Shown: positions 33,498-43,486, counted from the stretch's first letter. The stretch is DNA of 64,000 nt from Paracoccaceae bacterium (GCA_016124615.1 WGNF01000016.1:52669-116668), one strand, 5' to 3'. Made by a program: numbers and translations. The notes: generated from the letters alone by a model not told the origin.

Positions 33498-34579
33498 CAC
33501 TTCACCTCCACCGCGCGCACGATGCGGCCGGGATAGAGCAGGTTCGCCCCGAGGCCAACGACCAGTTCGCCATCGCTGACCCCGCCCGCCAGCACGATGC
33601 GACCGCTTTCATAGCGCAGCACCTGCACCGGGCGCAGCGAAACCGCGTGGCTTGCCGGATCGACCACCCAGACGGCGGGGCCATCGACGGTGGCGGAAAT
33701 TGCCGACCACGGCAGGCTGATCTTTGACGTATCGCCGCTCTGGACGGTGCCGACGATGGCATCGCCAAAGCTGACCCCCGGGGGCAGCGACGGCATCGCC
33801 ACGGTCACCTTGACCGTGCCCCGCGTCGCATCGACCAGCGGCGAAATCAGGCGGGGCGTGCCGATCACCGAATCCTGCGGCCGGTCGACCGGCGACAGCC
33901 TCACCGTCGGCGCGGTAAGCGGAACCGTGGTCAGCATCACCTCGGGCACCGCGAAGATCGCATCGTAGCGATCGCCCAGCGCCAGCGTCATCACCGGTTG
34001 CGCGGCACCGACAACCTGACCCAGTTCGGCCATCCGGTCGGTCACCGTGGCATCGGCGGGGGCGGTCATCACGGTGTCGGCCACCGCCTTCTTCGCGCGG
34101 TCCAGATCGGCCTCGGCCTGTGCCACGCCCGCTTCGGCGGCGCGCAGGGTATCGGCGGCGGCATCGCGCGCGCTGCGAGTGGTCGCGCCCTGTTCCAGCA
34201 AGCCGTCCTGCCGGTCTGCGTCGTCGCGGGCCTTGGCGGCGGTTGCGTTTGCGGTGGCCAGCGCCGCCTCGGCCGAGCGCAGCGACTGATCCTGCTGGAC
34301 CGAGTCGATCCGCGCCAGCGGCGTGCCCGCGGTCACATGATCGCCGCGTTGCACCAGCATCGCCACGATTCGCCCCGAGGTCGGGAACGAGGCCGACAAG
34401 GTATCGCGCGGCGCGATCTCGCCGGTCAGCGACAGGCTTCGGGTGTCGGTGGTATGGGCAACGGTGACGATCTGCACCGCCAGCGGCGCATCGGTCGGCG
34501 CGGGCCCGGCATTGCCCGGCAGCGGCGCGGCCAGAGCGAGGCAAAACGACGCCGCCAAGACAGGGAAACACCTTTTCAT
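33497..34579 (-). CDS. RND efflux periplasmic adaptor (first adaptor)
   Basis: The 360-residue protein begins with a Sec signal (MKRCFPVLAASFCLALAAPLPGNA) and shows the membrane-fusion layout with a long Ala/Asp-rich coiled-coil hairpin (about 95-170) and TAPADATVTDRMAELGQVV as the returning sandwich strand. It is the first gene of the operon adaptor-adaptor-pump-C45. The ATG at 34579 is used because the signal peptide starts there. Two different adaptors for one pump may act as a heteromeric ring. Confidence 0.88.
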   Translation of the reverse strand: MKRCFPVLAASFCLALAAPLPGNAGPAPTDAPLAVQIVTVAHTTDTRSLSLTGEIAPRDTLSASFPTSGRIVAMLVQRGDHVTAGTPLARIDSVQQDQSLRSAEAALATANATAAKARDDADRQDGLLEQGATTRSARDAAADTLRAAEAGVAQAEADLDRAKKAVADTVMTAPADATVTDRMAELGQVVGAAQPVMTLALGDRYDAIFAVPEVMLTTVPLTAPTVRLSPVDRPQDSVIGTPRLISPLVDATRGTVKVTVAMPSLPPGVSFGDAIVGTVQSGDTSKISLPWSAISATVDGPAVWVVDPASHAVSLRPVQVLRYESGRIVLAGGVSDGELVVGLGANLLYPGRIVRAVEVK

Positions 34580-34724
34580 GCGCGCCTTCCGCCTGATCCA
34601 CACGGTAGCTAGGGTAAACTGTCTAGGGGCAAATTGAAGGCCCCGGCAATCCGAATTTACAAATCACCCGGAATCGGCTTCTGGTCAAATGCAGGCGCCC
34701 ACGGCGAATATGGGGAGAGTTGCG

Positions 34725-35477
34725 ATGCGGGACCGCACGGATGAAACGGACGACGCCGCGCATGACGCCACCTGCGCCGTTTGCGGCAAGGTCTGCGACG
34801 ACACCGAACTGCGATCCGCCCGGTCGATCCGGCCGGGCATCTACGACCTCATCCGCAAAGACCATCCCGACATCACCCATGACGCCTATGTCTGCCGCAG
34901 CGATCTTGCGCGTTACCGCCGTCTTTACCTCGAAGACCTGCTGGAAGAGGAACGCGGCGAGCTGTCCGACCTTGATCGCGAAGTGATCGAGAGCTTCGAG
35001 ACCGGCGAGATTCTGGCGCAGAACCCGGAAGAGCAGATCCTTGAAGAAGAAACGTTTGGCGAGCGCATGGCAGATCATGTCGCCTCGTTCGGCGGATCGT
35101 GGACCTTCATCGGCGTCTTCTTGACCGTGCTCCTGAGCTGGATCGCGCTGAACTCTATCAACCTCTTCCGCCAGCCCTTCGACCCCTACCCCTATATCCT
35201 GCTGAACCTCGTGCTGTCGTGCATCGCGGCGATTCAGGCGCCGGTCATCATGATGAGCCAGAAGCGGCAAGAGACGAAGGACCGGATGCGGTCGGAAAAC
35301 GACTATCAGGTGAACCTGAAGGCCGAGCTGGAAATCCGCCAGTTGCACGAGCGGCTGGACTACCAGATGGCCCGCCAGTGGGAGAAGCTGGCCGACCTGC
35401 AACGGCTGCAGATCGAGTATCTGGAGGCAAGATCCGAAGCCGACGACGACGGGCCGGCTGCACCACCGGGTTCGTGA
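34725..35477 (+). CDS. DUF1003 domain-containing membrane protein
   Basis: The 250-residue protein begins with a Cys-containing stretch (CAVCGKVC) near residue 18, a helical region, then the DUF1003 core: GERMADHVASFGGSWTFI, a membrane helix, NLFRQPFDPYPYILLNL and a second helix region with the conserved QAPVIMMSQKRQ. The C-terminus is a charged coiled coil. Two membrane helices are visible. The family's function is unknown. The start at 34725 has GGGGAGA six bases upstream; it is divergent from the RND operon. Confidence 0.85.
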   Translation: MRDRTDETDDAAHDATCAVCGKVCDDTELRSARSIRPGIYDLIRKDHPDITHDAYVCRSDLARYRRLYLEDLLEEERGELSDLDREVIESFETGEILAQNPEEQILEEETFGERMADHVASFGGSWTFIGVFLTVLLSWIALNSINLFRQPFDPYPYILLNLVLSCIAAIQAPVIMMSQKRQETKDRMRSENDYQVNLKAELEIRQLHERLDYQMARQWEKLADLQRLQIEYLEARSEADDDGPAAPPGS

Positions 35478-35635
35478 ATGGCCGCCGCCTTGCCGCCGGT
35501 CGCAGGGTGGGGCCGAACCTCGCCGCAGCCCCGGCGGTCATCTTTGGTTCATGAGTCCGTCACCTTTGCTTGATGTGCCGCGTCTAGGGTTTCCTCGGGG
35601 TGAGTGCGCTGCTGGCGCCGAGAGAGGATTCCGAT

Positions 35636-36661
35636 ATGAAACTCCTGCATGTTCTGACACTTTCCACCGCTGCCGCCCTGATGGCGGGCGTGGTTCAGGC
35701 CGAAGACGTCGTCACGGTCTATAGCGCGGACGGCCTGCATGACGGCACGCCGAACTGGTATCAAACCGAGTTCGACGCCTTCACCAAGGCGACCGGCATC
35801 AAGGTTCAGTATGTCGAGGCCGGTTCGGGCGTCGTGGTCGAGCGCGTCGCGAAAGAGCAATCGAACCCGCAGGCCGACGTGCTGGTCACGCTGCCGCCGT
35901 TCATCCAGAAGGCGGACGGGGCTGGCCTGCTTGACGCCTACACCCCGGCTGGCGCCGACATGATCCCGGCCGATCTGAAAGACGCCAACGGCAAGTATGA
36001 GGCGCTGGTCAACAACTACCTCAGCTTCATCTACGACTCGGCCGCACTGAAATCGGCCCCGAAAAGCTTCGACGATCTGCTTGGCGCCGACTTCAAGGGC
36101 AAGATCCAGTACTCGACCCCCGGTCAGGCTGGCGACGGCACCGCGGTGATGATCGACGTGATGCACGCCTACGGCTCGTCCGACGCGGCGTTCGACTATT
36201 TCAAGAAGCTGCAGGCCAACAACGTCGGCCCGTCCTCGTCCACCGGCAAGCTGACCGCGCTGGTCAACAAGGGCGAACTGCATGTGGCGAACGGCGATCT
36301 GCAGATGAACATGTCGCAGATGGCCGACAATCCGAACATCAAGGTGTTCTTCCCGGCCGGTCCGGATGGCACGTCCTCGACCATGACGCTGCCCTACTAC
36401 ATCGGCCTCGTGCACGGCGCCCCGCATTCCGAGAATGGCAAGAAGCTGATCGACTTCCTGCTCAGCAAGGACGCGCAGACCACGGTGACCTCGATCGCGA
36501 TCGGCCTGCCGGTCCGCACCGACGTTTCGCCGGCCGATGCCAACGGCAAGATGCTGATGGAAGCCGTCAAGGGCGTGACCGTCTGGACGCCGGATTGGGC
36601 GCAGGTGCTGAAAGACCTCGACGCCAACGTCGCCAAGTGGCACGCGGCCACCAACAGCTGA
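35636..36661 (+). CDS. phnS: ABC transporter substrate-binding protein, 2-aminoethylphosphonate type
   Basis: The 341-residue periplasmic protein has a signal peptide ([22 protein letters not shown]) and a type II binding-protein fold. [17 protein letters not shown] and [21 protein letters not shown] match what I recall of binding proteins for 2-aminoethylphosphonate importers, a relative of the iron(III) binding group. It lacks the paired tyrosines expected for ferric-ion binding, which favours a phosphonate ligand. It leads the four-gene importer operon; GAGAGG precedes the start at 35636. No phosphonate-degrading gene is in the window. Confidence 0.75.
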   Translation: MKLLHVLTLSTAAALMAGVVQAEDVVTVYSADGLHDGTPNWYQTEFDAFTKATGIKVQYVEAGSGVVVERVAKEQSNPQADVLVTLPPFIQKADGAGLLDAYTPAGADMIPADLKDANGKYEALVNNYLSFIYDSAALKSAPKSFDDLLGADFKGKIQYSTPGQAGDGTAVMIDVMHAYGSSDAAFDYFKKLQANNVGPSSSTGKLTALVNKGELHVANGDLQMNMSQMADNPNIKVFFPAGPDGTSSTMTLPYYIGLVHGAPHSENGKKLIDFLLSKDAQTTVTSIAIGLPVRTDVSPADANGKMLMEAVKGVTVWTPDWAQVLKDLDANVAKWHAATNS

Positions 36662-37812
36662 TGCTGACGATTGCGGATCGCGATGGCGCGGCTTCGGTCG
36701 CGCCATCGGCCACTCAAGCCGCCGAAGTGGCCGGCAGCAGCATCGACTTCGAAGACGTCACCGTTTCTTACGGTGGCACGGTGGTGCTTGACCGCTTCAG
36801 CCTGTCGGTAGCGCCGGGCGAGATTCTGGCGCTGATCGGCCCTTCCGGCTCTGGCAAGACCACAGCACTTCGCGCCGTCGCGGGCTTCGTGCGTCCGGCC
36901 AGCGGCCGCATCCGGATCGGCGAGCAGGATATCACCGACATACCGCCCTATGCCCGCGGCCTTGGCATGGTGGTGCAGAATTACGCGCTGTTCCCGCATA
37001 TGCGGGTCGATCAGAACGTCGCCTTTGGCCTGCGGGCGCAGAACGCCGACCCGGCGCTGATCGCGACCCGTGTCGGCGAATGCCTTGAGCTGGTGGGGAT
37101 GAGCAGTTTTGCCCGGCGCTATCCGGCGCAGCTATCCGGTGGCCAGCAGCAGCGCGTGGCGATTGCGCGGGCGCTGGCGATCCGGCCACGGGTGCTGCTG
37201 CTCGACGAGCCGCTGTCGGCGCTTGACGCGCAGATCCGCCGCAACATGGTCGAAGAGCTTGGCCGCCTGCATCGCGACCTGCCGAACCTTACCGTGCTTT
37301 ACGTCACGCATGACCAGTCAGAGGCGCTGACGCTGGCCGACCGTATCGCGATCCTGCGGGACGGGCGGCTCAACGCCTTCGGCCCCTCGCGCAGCCTGTA
37401 TCAGGCGCCGACCAGCCGGTTCGCGGCCGAATTCCTCGGCCGGGCGAACCTGTTGCCGGTGACAGTCTCGCAGCTTGACGCGGACGGCGTGCTGGCACGG
37501 GTGCGCCTTGGCGAACATTCGCTGTCGGTGCGGTGCGAGTTGCAGCTGGCCCCCGGTCACGGCTGCCTTCTGTGCATCCGCCCCCATGCCCTGCGCCTTG
37601 CCGACCTGCCCACGGGGAACGGCTTTCGGGCCACGGTCGAAACCGCGCTGTGGCAGGGCGACACGCAGAACGTGACGCTTCGGGTCGAAGGCGTCGCGCT
37701 GAACCTGACGGTGTCGCCGTCGCAGGCGATGCCAGAGCGTGGCAGCGCGGTCTGGGTCGATTTCGCGCCGCATGAAGCGACGCTGATCGCCGACGAGCCC
37801 GCGCATGGCTGA
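36661..37812 (+). CDS. phnT: ABC transporter ATP-binding protein of the phosphonate-type importer
   Basis: The 383-residue ATPase has Walker [10 protein letters not shown]-loop [11 protein letters not shown], signature LSGGQQQR, Walker [13 protein letters not shown] and a switch His in VTHDQSE. A C-terminal TOBE-like domain follows. Its ATG shares a base with the preceding stop (TGATG) and its end overlaps the first permease by eight bases, so the operon is tightly coupled. Confidence 0.9.
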   Translation: MLTIADRDGAASVAPSATQAAEVAGSSIDFEDVTVSYGGTVVLDRFSLSVAPGEILALIGPSGSGKTTALRAVAGFVRPASGRIRIGEQDITDIPPYARGLGMVVQNYALFPHMRVDQNVAFGLRAQNADPALIATRVGECLELVGMSSFARRYPAQLSGGQQQRVAIARALAIRPRVLLLDEPLSALDAQIRRNMVEELGRLHRDLPNLTVLYVTHDQSEALTLADRIAILRDGRLNAFGPSRSLYQAPTSRFAAEFLGRANLLPVTVSQLDADGVLARVRLGEHSLSVRCELQLAPGHGCLLCIRPHALRLADLPTGNGFRATVETALWQGDTQNVTLRVEGVALNLTVSPSQAMPERGSAVWVDFAPHEATLIADEPAHG

Positions 37813-38674
37813 GACCACCACGGCCCCGCGCCCCGTGGTGGCGACACATGGGCTTTGGGTCGTGCTGCCCTTCGCGATCCTTTGCGCGGCGTTTCTCTAC
37901 CCGCTGTTCCTGATCGCGTTGCAGGCGGTCACCGGGCCGGACGGCGCGCTCTCGTTGGCGCAGCCGCTTCGGGTGCTGACCACGCCGGCGTTCTGGCGCG
38001 CCTTCCTGAACACGATCGAGATTGCAGTCTCGGCCAGCGCGGGCTGCGTGGGGTTGGGCCTCGGCCTTGCCATCCTGCTGTCCTTCGTCCCGTTCCCCGG
38101 CAGCCGGACCGCGGCCCGGCTGATCGAGACCTTCGTGGCGCTGCCGACCTTCCTTGTGGCGCTCGCCTTCACCTTTCTCTACGGCTCGGCCGGCATCCTG
38201 AACGAGACGGCGACGACCGCGCTCGGGCTTGCCCACCCGCCGGTCGACTTTCTCTACTCGCGCTGGGGCGTCGTGCTGGCCGAGGTGACGGTCTACACGC
38301 CCTTCGCGCTGCGCCCGCTGCTCGCGGCCTTCTCGCTGATCGACGCGGCGCAGATCGAGGTCGCCAGCAGCCTTGGCGCGAAACCGCTGCGCATCCTGCG
38401 TCAGGTGATCCTTCCGGCGGCGCTGCCTGCGTTGCTGGCGGGGGGCAGCCTGTGCCTGCTGCTGACCGTGAACGAATTCGGCGTCGTGCTGTTCATCGGC
38501 GCCAAAGGGGTCATTACCCTGCCGCTGATGATCTATGACAAGGCGATTCAAGAGTTCGACTATCCCAGCGCCTGCGTGGTGGCGGTGGTGAATGTCGCGC
38601 TGTCGCTGGGGCTGTTTTCGGCCTACCGGCTGATCGTTGCCCGGATCGGGGGGCGCCATGCTGGTGTGGTCTAG
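37805..38674 (+). CDS. phnU: ABC transporter permease (first) of the phosphonate-type importer
   Basis: The 289-residue protein has about six membrane helices and the cytoplasmic EAA-type coupling loop (IEVASSLGAKPLRILRQVILP, around residues 180-200) that contacts the ATPase. It matches the binding-protein-dependent permease fold. The start codon at 37805 lies inside the end of the ATPase gene, and the second permease overlaps its end by 17 bases. Confidence 0.85.
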   Translation: MAETTTAPRPVVATHGLWVVLPFAILCAAFLYPLFLIALQAVTGPDGALSLAQPLRVLTTPAFWRAFLNTIEIAVSASAGCVGLGLGLAILLSFVPFPGSRTAARLIETFVALPTFLVALAFTFLYGSAGILNETATTALGLAHPPVDFLYSRWGVVLAEVTVYTPFALRPLLAAFSLIDAAQIEVASSLGAKPLRILRQVILPAALPALLAGGSLCLLLTVNEFGVVLFIGAKGVITLPLMIYDKAIQEFDYPSACVVAVVNVALSLGLFSAYRLIVARIGGRHAGVV

Positions 38675-39455
38675 AGCCGCGCGCCGGATGATCTGGGCCG
38701 TGGGCGGTCTGGTGGCTGCCATCATCTATGGCGCGCCGATCATCGTCATCGCATTGGCGAGCATTGCCGGGCACTGGAACGGCGCCTGGCCAAACGATTT
38801 CACGCTGCGCCACTACGGCAACGCCCTGACCGGCGATTCGGCCCGGCAACTGCGCACCAGTCTGGAAACCGGGGCCATCGCCAGCGTGTTCGCGGTGCTG
38901 TCAGGGACATGGGCCGCCCTCGCCCTGCGCAAGATCGCGCCGCTGCCGCGGCGGTTGTTCGACCTGTTCTTCTTCATGCCAAGCGCCGTGCCGTCGGTCT
39001 CGGTCGGGCTGGGGCTTCTGGTCGCTTTCAGCCAGCCACCCGTTCTGCTGAACGGCACCACGCTGATCGTGATCCTGGCCCATTTCGTGCTGATCTCGGC
39101 GTTCAGCTACGGCAATATCTCGGCCGGGCTGGCGCGGCTGCGCCCGGATTACGAACAGGTTGCCGAAAGCCTTGGCGCGCGGCCCGCCTACAAGCTCTGG
39201 CGGGTGACGCTGCCGCTGATCCTGCCCTATATCGTCGGCGCCCTCAGCCTCAGCTTTGCGCTTTCGATGGGCGAACTCGGGGCGACCGAGATGGTCTACC
39301 CGCCCGGCTGGGTGACGCTGCCGGTGGGGATCTTCGCGCTCAGCGACCGTGGCGCAATCTTCGACGCGGCGGCGCTGACGATGCTGCTGGTTGCCGGTAC
39401 CTTCGCGATCCTCCTCGCGCTTGTCCGCATCTCGAACCGCGCCACCGTGCGCTGA
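38658..39455 (+). CDS. phnV: ABC transporter permease (second) of the phosphonate-type importer
   Basis: The 265-residue protein has about six membrane helices and the coupling loop EQVAESLGARPAYKLWRVTLP. The ATG at 38658 follows a G-rich ribosome site and is preferred over a TTG seven codons earlier. It is the last gene of the importer operon. The paired permeases imply a heterodimeric membrane channel. Confidence 0.85.
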   Translation: MLVWSRAARRMIWAVGGLVAAIIYGAPIIVIALASIAGHWNGAWPNDFTLRHYGNALTGDSARQLRTSLETGAIASVFAVLSGTWAALALRKIAPLPRRLFDLFFFMPSAVPSVSVGLGLLVAFSQPPVLLNGTTLIVILAHFVLISAFSYGNISAGLARLRPDYEQVAESLGARPAYKLWRVTLPLILPYIVGALSLSFALSMGELGATEMVYPPGWVTLPVGIFALSDRGAIFDAAALTMLLVAGTFAILLALVRISNRATVR

Positions 39456-39568
39456 CCCCCGATCCGACCGGCCAACATGACCGAGGTCAAGGCGCGGGCG
39501 GGAAAATGCGGGCAGCATCGCAACGCATGCTGGATCTCGCCACGAGCGATCTGCCGCAGGAGGTATTC

Positions 39569-41371
39569 ATGCCCCGGAAGCTGCCCGCTCTTGTCAAGGA
39601 GCCCACCTTGCCCGCCGTCGTGCAGCCGCCAGTTGCCGTCGTGCAGCCCCCGGCGCATCCCTATCAGAACCTCGATCGCAGTACCCGCGCCGCGGTCGCA
39701 CGGCTGACCGGCGGCGTGTCGCCGCATGCTGTTGGCGCGGCTTTGGGCGATTGGGCGTTGCACCTTGCCCGCGCGCCCGGCCGCCAGCTGGAGCTTGTCG
39801 AACGCGCCCAGACCAATGCCCTGAAACTGGTCGCGCAGGCGACCCCGGCGGTCACCGGCCCCGATGCGCCGCCCGCCTTCAAGCCGAAGGACTTCGATCA
39901 CCGGTTTGTCCATCCGGACTGGCAAAAGCCGCCGTTCAAGTTCTGGCAGCAGGGGTTTCTTGCCGTGCAGGACTGGTGGGATTTCGCGACCGAGAATATC
40001 CGCGGCATGCATCCGGACGATGCCGACCGCAACCGCTTTCTGGTGCGCCAGATGCTCGACACCGTCGCGCCGTCGAACTTCCCCTGGCTCAACCCCGAAA
40101 TCCTGGCGGAAACCTCTCGCACCCTGGGCCACAACCTGACCGCGGGGGCGATCCACTTCACCCAGGACATGCTGCAGGCGCTGACGCAGACCCACAAACC
40201 GGCACCCGAGGGTTACCAGATCGGCAAGGATCTGGCCTGCACACCGGGCGAGGTGGTCTTTCGCAACGACATCTGCGAGTTGATCCAATACCGGCCGCAG
40301 ACCGAGACGGTGCAGGCCGAGCCGGTGCTGATCGTTCCGGCCTGGATCATGAAATACTACATCCTCGACCTGTCGCCGAAGAACTCGCTGATCAACTACC
40401 TCGTCGGTCAGGGGTTCACGGTCTTCGCGATTTCGTGGTGCAATCCGACCGCCGACCAGCGTGACCTGTCGCTGGAGGATTACCGCAAGCGCGGGGTCAT
40501 GGCGGCGCTGGACGCGATCGGCGCGATCGTGCCGGATCAGAAGATCCACGCCAACGGTTACTGTCTGGGCGGCACGATGCTGGCGATCGCCGCGGCCACG
40601 ATGGCGCGCGACGGCGATGACCGGCTGGCGTCGATCACCCTGATGGCGGCGCAGGTCGATTTCACCGAAGCGGGCGAGTTGCTGATGTTCCTCGACGAAA
40701 GTCAGGTGGCATTTCTTGAAGACATGATGTGGCAGCAAGGCTACCTCGACCGGCCGCAGATGGCGGGCGCCTTCGCCGCGATCCGGGCCGAAGACCTGAT
40801 CTACACCCGCGCCGTGCAGCGGTATTTCCTTGGCAAGGAGGATCTGCCGACCGATATCGGGGTCTGGAATGGCGACACCACCCGGATGCCGGCCCGGATG
40901 CACTCGGAATATCTGCGCGGGCTTTTTCTTGAAAACCGGCTTTCCGCGGGACGGTTCGCCGTCGAGGGCAAGGTGATCGCACTGAAAGACATCGCCGCGC
41001 CGATCTTTGTCATCGGCACCGAAAAAGACCATATCGCGCCGTGGAAATCGGTCTACAAGACCCGGCTCTTCACCGACAGCGACCTGACCTTCGTGCTGAC
41101 CAGCGGCGGCCACAATGGCGGCATCCTCAGCGAACCCGGCCATCCGGGCCACCATTTCCGCATCGGCGAACGCCCCGGCGGCGCGCTTTATGAAGGGCCC
41201 GATGTGTGGTTCGCCGAAACTGCCCCGCAGGACGGATCCTGGTGGCCGGAATGGATCGCGTGGCTCAGAAAGAACAGCAGCGGCTCGGTTCCCGTGCCCC
41301 CCACAGGCGCCCCGGCCAAGGGCTACGCCCCGATCTGTGCCGCACCCGGCGTGTATGTGCTGCAAGACTAG
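39569..41371 (+). CDS. phaC: class I poly(3-hydroxyalkanoate) synthase
   Basis: The 600-residue enzyme polymerises hydroxyacyl-CoA into storage polyester on the granule surface. The lipase-like box is G-Y-C-L-G-G with nucleophile C332, and the triad is completed by D487 (EKDHIAPW) and H515 (GGHNGG). The N-terminal region has the PhaC_N pattern NLDRSTRAAVARLTGGVSP. The ATG at 39569 has a perfect AGGAGG four bases upstream; the frame runs open far into the preceding permease gene but that part is not used. No phasin, depolymerase or regulator gene is adjacent. Confidence 0.95.
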   Translation: MPRKLPALVKEPTLPAVVQPPVAVVQPPAHPYQNLDRSTRAAVARLTGGVSPHAVGAALGDWALHLARAPGRQLELVERAQTNALKLVAQATPAVTGPDAPPAFKPKDFDHRFVHPDWQKPPFKFWQQGFLAVQDWWDFATENIRGMHPDDADRNRFLVRQMLDTVAPSNFPWLNPEILAETSRTLGHNLTAGAIHFTQDMLQALTQTHKPAPEGYQIGKDLACTPGEVVFRNDICELIQYRPQTETVQAEPVLIVPAWIMKYYILDLSPKNSLINYLVGQGFTVFAISWCNPTADQRDLSLEDYRKRGVMAALDAIGAIVPDQKIHANGYCLGGTMLAIAAATMARDGDDRLASITLMAAQVDFTEAGELLMFLDESQVAFLEDMMWQQGYLDRPQMAGAFAAIRAEDLIYTRAVQRYFLGKEDLPTDIGVWNGDTTRMPARMHSEYLRGLFLENRLSAGRFAVEGKVIALKDIAAPIFVIGTEKDHIAPWKSVYKTRLFTDSDLTFVLTSGGHNGGILSEPGHPGHHFRIGERPGGALYEGPDVWFAETAPQDGSWWPEWIAWLRKNSSGSVPVPPTGAPAKGYAPICAAPGVYVLQD

Positions 41372-41519
41372 CCCGGATCAGCAGAGCGTTCGCAGGCGAT
41401 GGCACCGCTGGCGTGGCGCTGCTGGGCCCTCGGAGCGGAACGAACGAGTCATTTGGAAGCGGCGGACCCGGGTCGGCTTGGCGTGTTTCCGCAACCACGT
41501 TGATTTCAGGGGGGTAATT

Positions 41520-41535
41520 TGGTCGGAGTGAGAGG
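41520..41535 (-). other. 16-bp tRNA 3'-end fragment, probable island attachment site
   Basis: Read on the minus strand, these bases are CCTCTCACTCCGACCA: the 3' arm of a T-stem, the acceptor strand and the CCA end of a tRNA. The expected T-loop (TTCGAAT) upstream is absent, so this is not a gene but the short duplicate left when an element integrates at a tRNA 3' end. It lies 130 bases before the integrase gene. From memory the sequence fits an alphaproteobacterial tRNA-Pro; the identity was not verified. The intact tRNA should lie at the far end of the island, outside the window. Confidence 0.7.
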
Positions 41536-41608
41536 AACATAACCCGGAATTCTGCAAGCCACTGATACTACGCAAGCTATTGACGATACTAGCATTGTTG
41601 TGACAGCT

Positions 41609-41631
41609 GTGTTCCGGATGGGTGTTCCGGA
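41609..41631 (+). repeat. 10-bp direct repeat upstream of the integrase
   Basis: GTGTTCCGGA occurs at 41609-41618 and again at 41622-41631, 35 bases before the integrase start. Short direct repeats between an attachment site and an integrase gene often are integrase arm sites or sites for an excision factor or repressor. The function here is a guess from position. Confidence 0.45.
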
Positions 41632-41665
41632 CAGATGTGCCGGGCCTATTGCACAGGAGCATTTC

Positions 41666-43486
41666 ATGAGCCGCGTTTCGTATCTGACAAAGCGTGGATC
41701 CGTCTACTACGCGCGGATCGATGTGCCCCAGGATTTGGTGGCAATCCTCAATGAGTCGACACGGAAACGCTCGCTGAAGACGAAGGACGCGGCTGAGGCG
41801 AAGCGCCGTCTGTGGCCGGTGATCACTGATTGGCAGCGGGAGTTCGACGATGTTCGTGCTCGCCGTGCACTTGTCGCTGCTGACCGAGAGCACGCGGTCT
41901 GGGACCATTACACTTCCATCCTTGAGCGCGACGAGGTCGAGCGAGCGAATTTGCCGGGTGACGCGGAGATCGAGAGGATCAAGGCCGACCTGCTACAGAA
42001 AGCGGAGCGCGGCGAGATCAGCGGGATTGATCCCCTGTCCATTCTGGATGCTACGCTCGAGTTGCAGGTGGCGCAAAAAGCAGGTGACGTTTCGGCTGCG
42101 GCCAGAAACCTCAAGCTCGCGGAACTCCGCAAGCATCTCGCCAAGGGGGAGATGGCGCTGATCGCTCATGAGGTCGATGCGTTTCTGCACGCGCACCGCA
42201 TTTTCGTCGATCGTGGAACCCCGGACTGGATCAGCCTTGCACGGCACATGATGCGTGCCGAGATCGAGGCGCTCCAGCGTTCGCTTGAGCGCGACAAAGG
42301 TGATTATGGTGGGCAGCCTCGCGATTCTCTGGTCAAGCCACCGACGCTCGAACGACGCCCCCGGACTGAGACCGCGGAAGCTGGAGAGGGCATCATGGAA
42401 GTGCTTGAGGTCTTCAGGAATGAGAACCCGCGGAACGTTTCGAACAGCCGGATCGAGGAGAGCGTCAGGGACATCAAAATCTTCATCGAAACCGTCGGCC
42501 CTGGGTTTCCCGTCGCCAAGATCACGAAGAAGCATGTCCGTGAGTGGAAAGGCTTGTTGGTGAAATATCCCGTTCGCGCGACCGAGGTCGCCGCGTTTCG
42601 TGGCATGAACATCCAGCAGATCGTCGCGGCGAACGAAGACCTGAAACGCATCGTGCTGTCGGACAGAACCGTAAATCGGTACTTGTCCAGCCTGTCGGCA
42701 TTCTGCTCGTGGGCCGAAGTCAACGGCTACATCGCGAGCAACCCCTGCACAGGGATGGCGCTTCCGAAGGAGCGCGGCTCAAAGACGTTGCCGTTCACTG
42801 GTGAGCAGTTGAATGCGTTGTTCAGCTCACCTTGGTTCGCGGGCGCGCAGAGCGACACGGAATGGCACAAGATCGCCAAACCCGGAAACGTGATGATCCG
42901 CGATCACCGTTTCTGGGTGCCGCTCATCATGTTGTTTTCGGGGGCTCGGCCCGGTGAGATCGGGCAACTGGCAGTAACGGACGTGCGGCTCGATCACGGC
43001 CATTGGATCATGCACATCACGACCGAGGGCGAAGCACATGAGGAAGGGAAGTCGGTCAAGACGGCGGGGTCCATGCGCGTGGTGCCGCTTCATCCGGAGA
43101 TCTTGCGGCTGGGTTTTCTCAGCTACCACACGGAGCGCAGTGCGGCAGGCGACAAGCGGCTTTTCCCTGGCGCCAAGAGAAACGACCGTGGACAGATGAT
43201 GGCCGACGTTTCGCGTGAATTCGGAAAATATCTCAATCGCATAGGCCTGAAAAAAGGGCGCGGGCTGTCGCTTTATTCGTTCCGCCACGGTGCCGCAGAT
43301 GCACTGCGTCGAGCAGGCTACCTAGACGAGCAATTCGGCTTTTTGCTCGGGCACACCAAGGCCTCGATGACGGGTCGATACGGGGTCATGCCGCAAGGGA
43401 TGCTGGAGCAACGTGTCGAATTGGTAAACGCCATCGCTTATCCTGGCCTGAAGCTGGATCATCTTGTGCCGAAGGTCAGCAAATAG
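41666..43486 (+). CDS. tyrosine-type site-specific integrase of a genomic island
   Basis: The 606-residue recombinase has an N-terminal arm-binding region (SRVSYLTKRGSVYYARIDVP), a long helical middle, a core-binding SAM-like domain (about 255-370) and a C-terminal catalytic domain. Catalytic residues are visible: R428 (SGARPGEIG), a Lys in the beta hairpin (KTAGSMRVVPLH), R540-H541 (YSFRHG; the usual first His of box II is Tyr), H563 (LLGHTK) and nucleophile Y572 (GRYGVM). AGGAG precedes the ATG at 41666. The gene is adjacent to a tRNA-end fragment and reads into the island, as in P4-type islands. It appears intact. Confidence 0.92.
   Translation: MSRVSYLTKRGSVYYARIDVPQDLVAILNESTRKRSLKTKDAAEAKRRLWPVITDWQREFDDVRARRALVAADREHAVWDHYTSILERDEVERANLPGDAEIERIKADLLQKAERGEISGIDPLSILDATLELQVAQKAGDVSAAARNLKLAELRKHLAKGEMALIAHEVDAFLHAHRIFVDRGTPDWISLARHMMRAEIEALQRSLERDKGDYGGQPRDSLVKPPTLERRPRTETAEAGEGIMEVLEVFRNENPRNVSNSRIEESVRDIKIFIETVGPGFPVAKITKKHVREWKGLLVKYPVRATEVAAFRGMNIQQIVAANEDLKRIVLSDRTVNRYLSSLSAFCSWAEVNGYIASNPCTGMALPKERGSKTLPFTGEQLNALFSSPWFAGAQSDTEWHKIAKPGNVMIRDHRFWVPLIMLFSGARPGEIGQLAVTDVRLDHGHWIMHITTEGEAHEEGKSVKTAGSMRVVPLHPEILRLGFLSYHTERSAAGDKRLFPGAKRNDRGQMMADVSREFGKYLNRIGLKKGRGLSLYSFRHGAADALRRAGYLDEQFGFLLGHTKASMTGRYGVMPQGMLEQRVELVNAIAYPGLKLDHLVPKVSK

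Noticed and set aside
38909..39568. 220-codon upstream extension of phaC
   Set aside because: It overlaps the second permease gene, and a near-perfect ribosome site lies just before the ATG at 39569.
41520..41535. possible intact tRNA gene
   Set aside because: Only the 3' sixteen bases fit; the T-loop, anticodon arm and 5' half are absent on either side.
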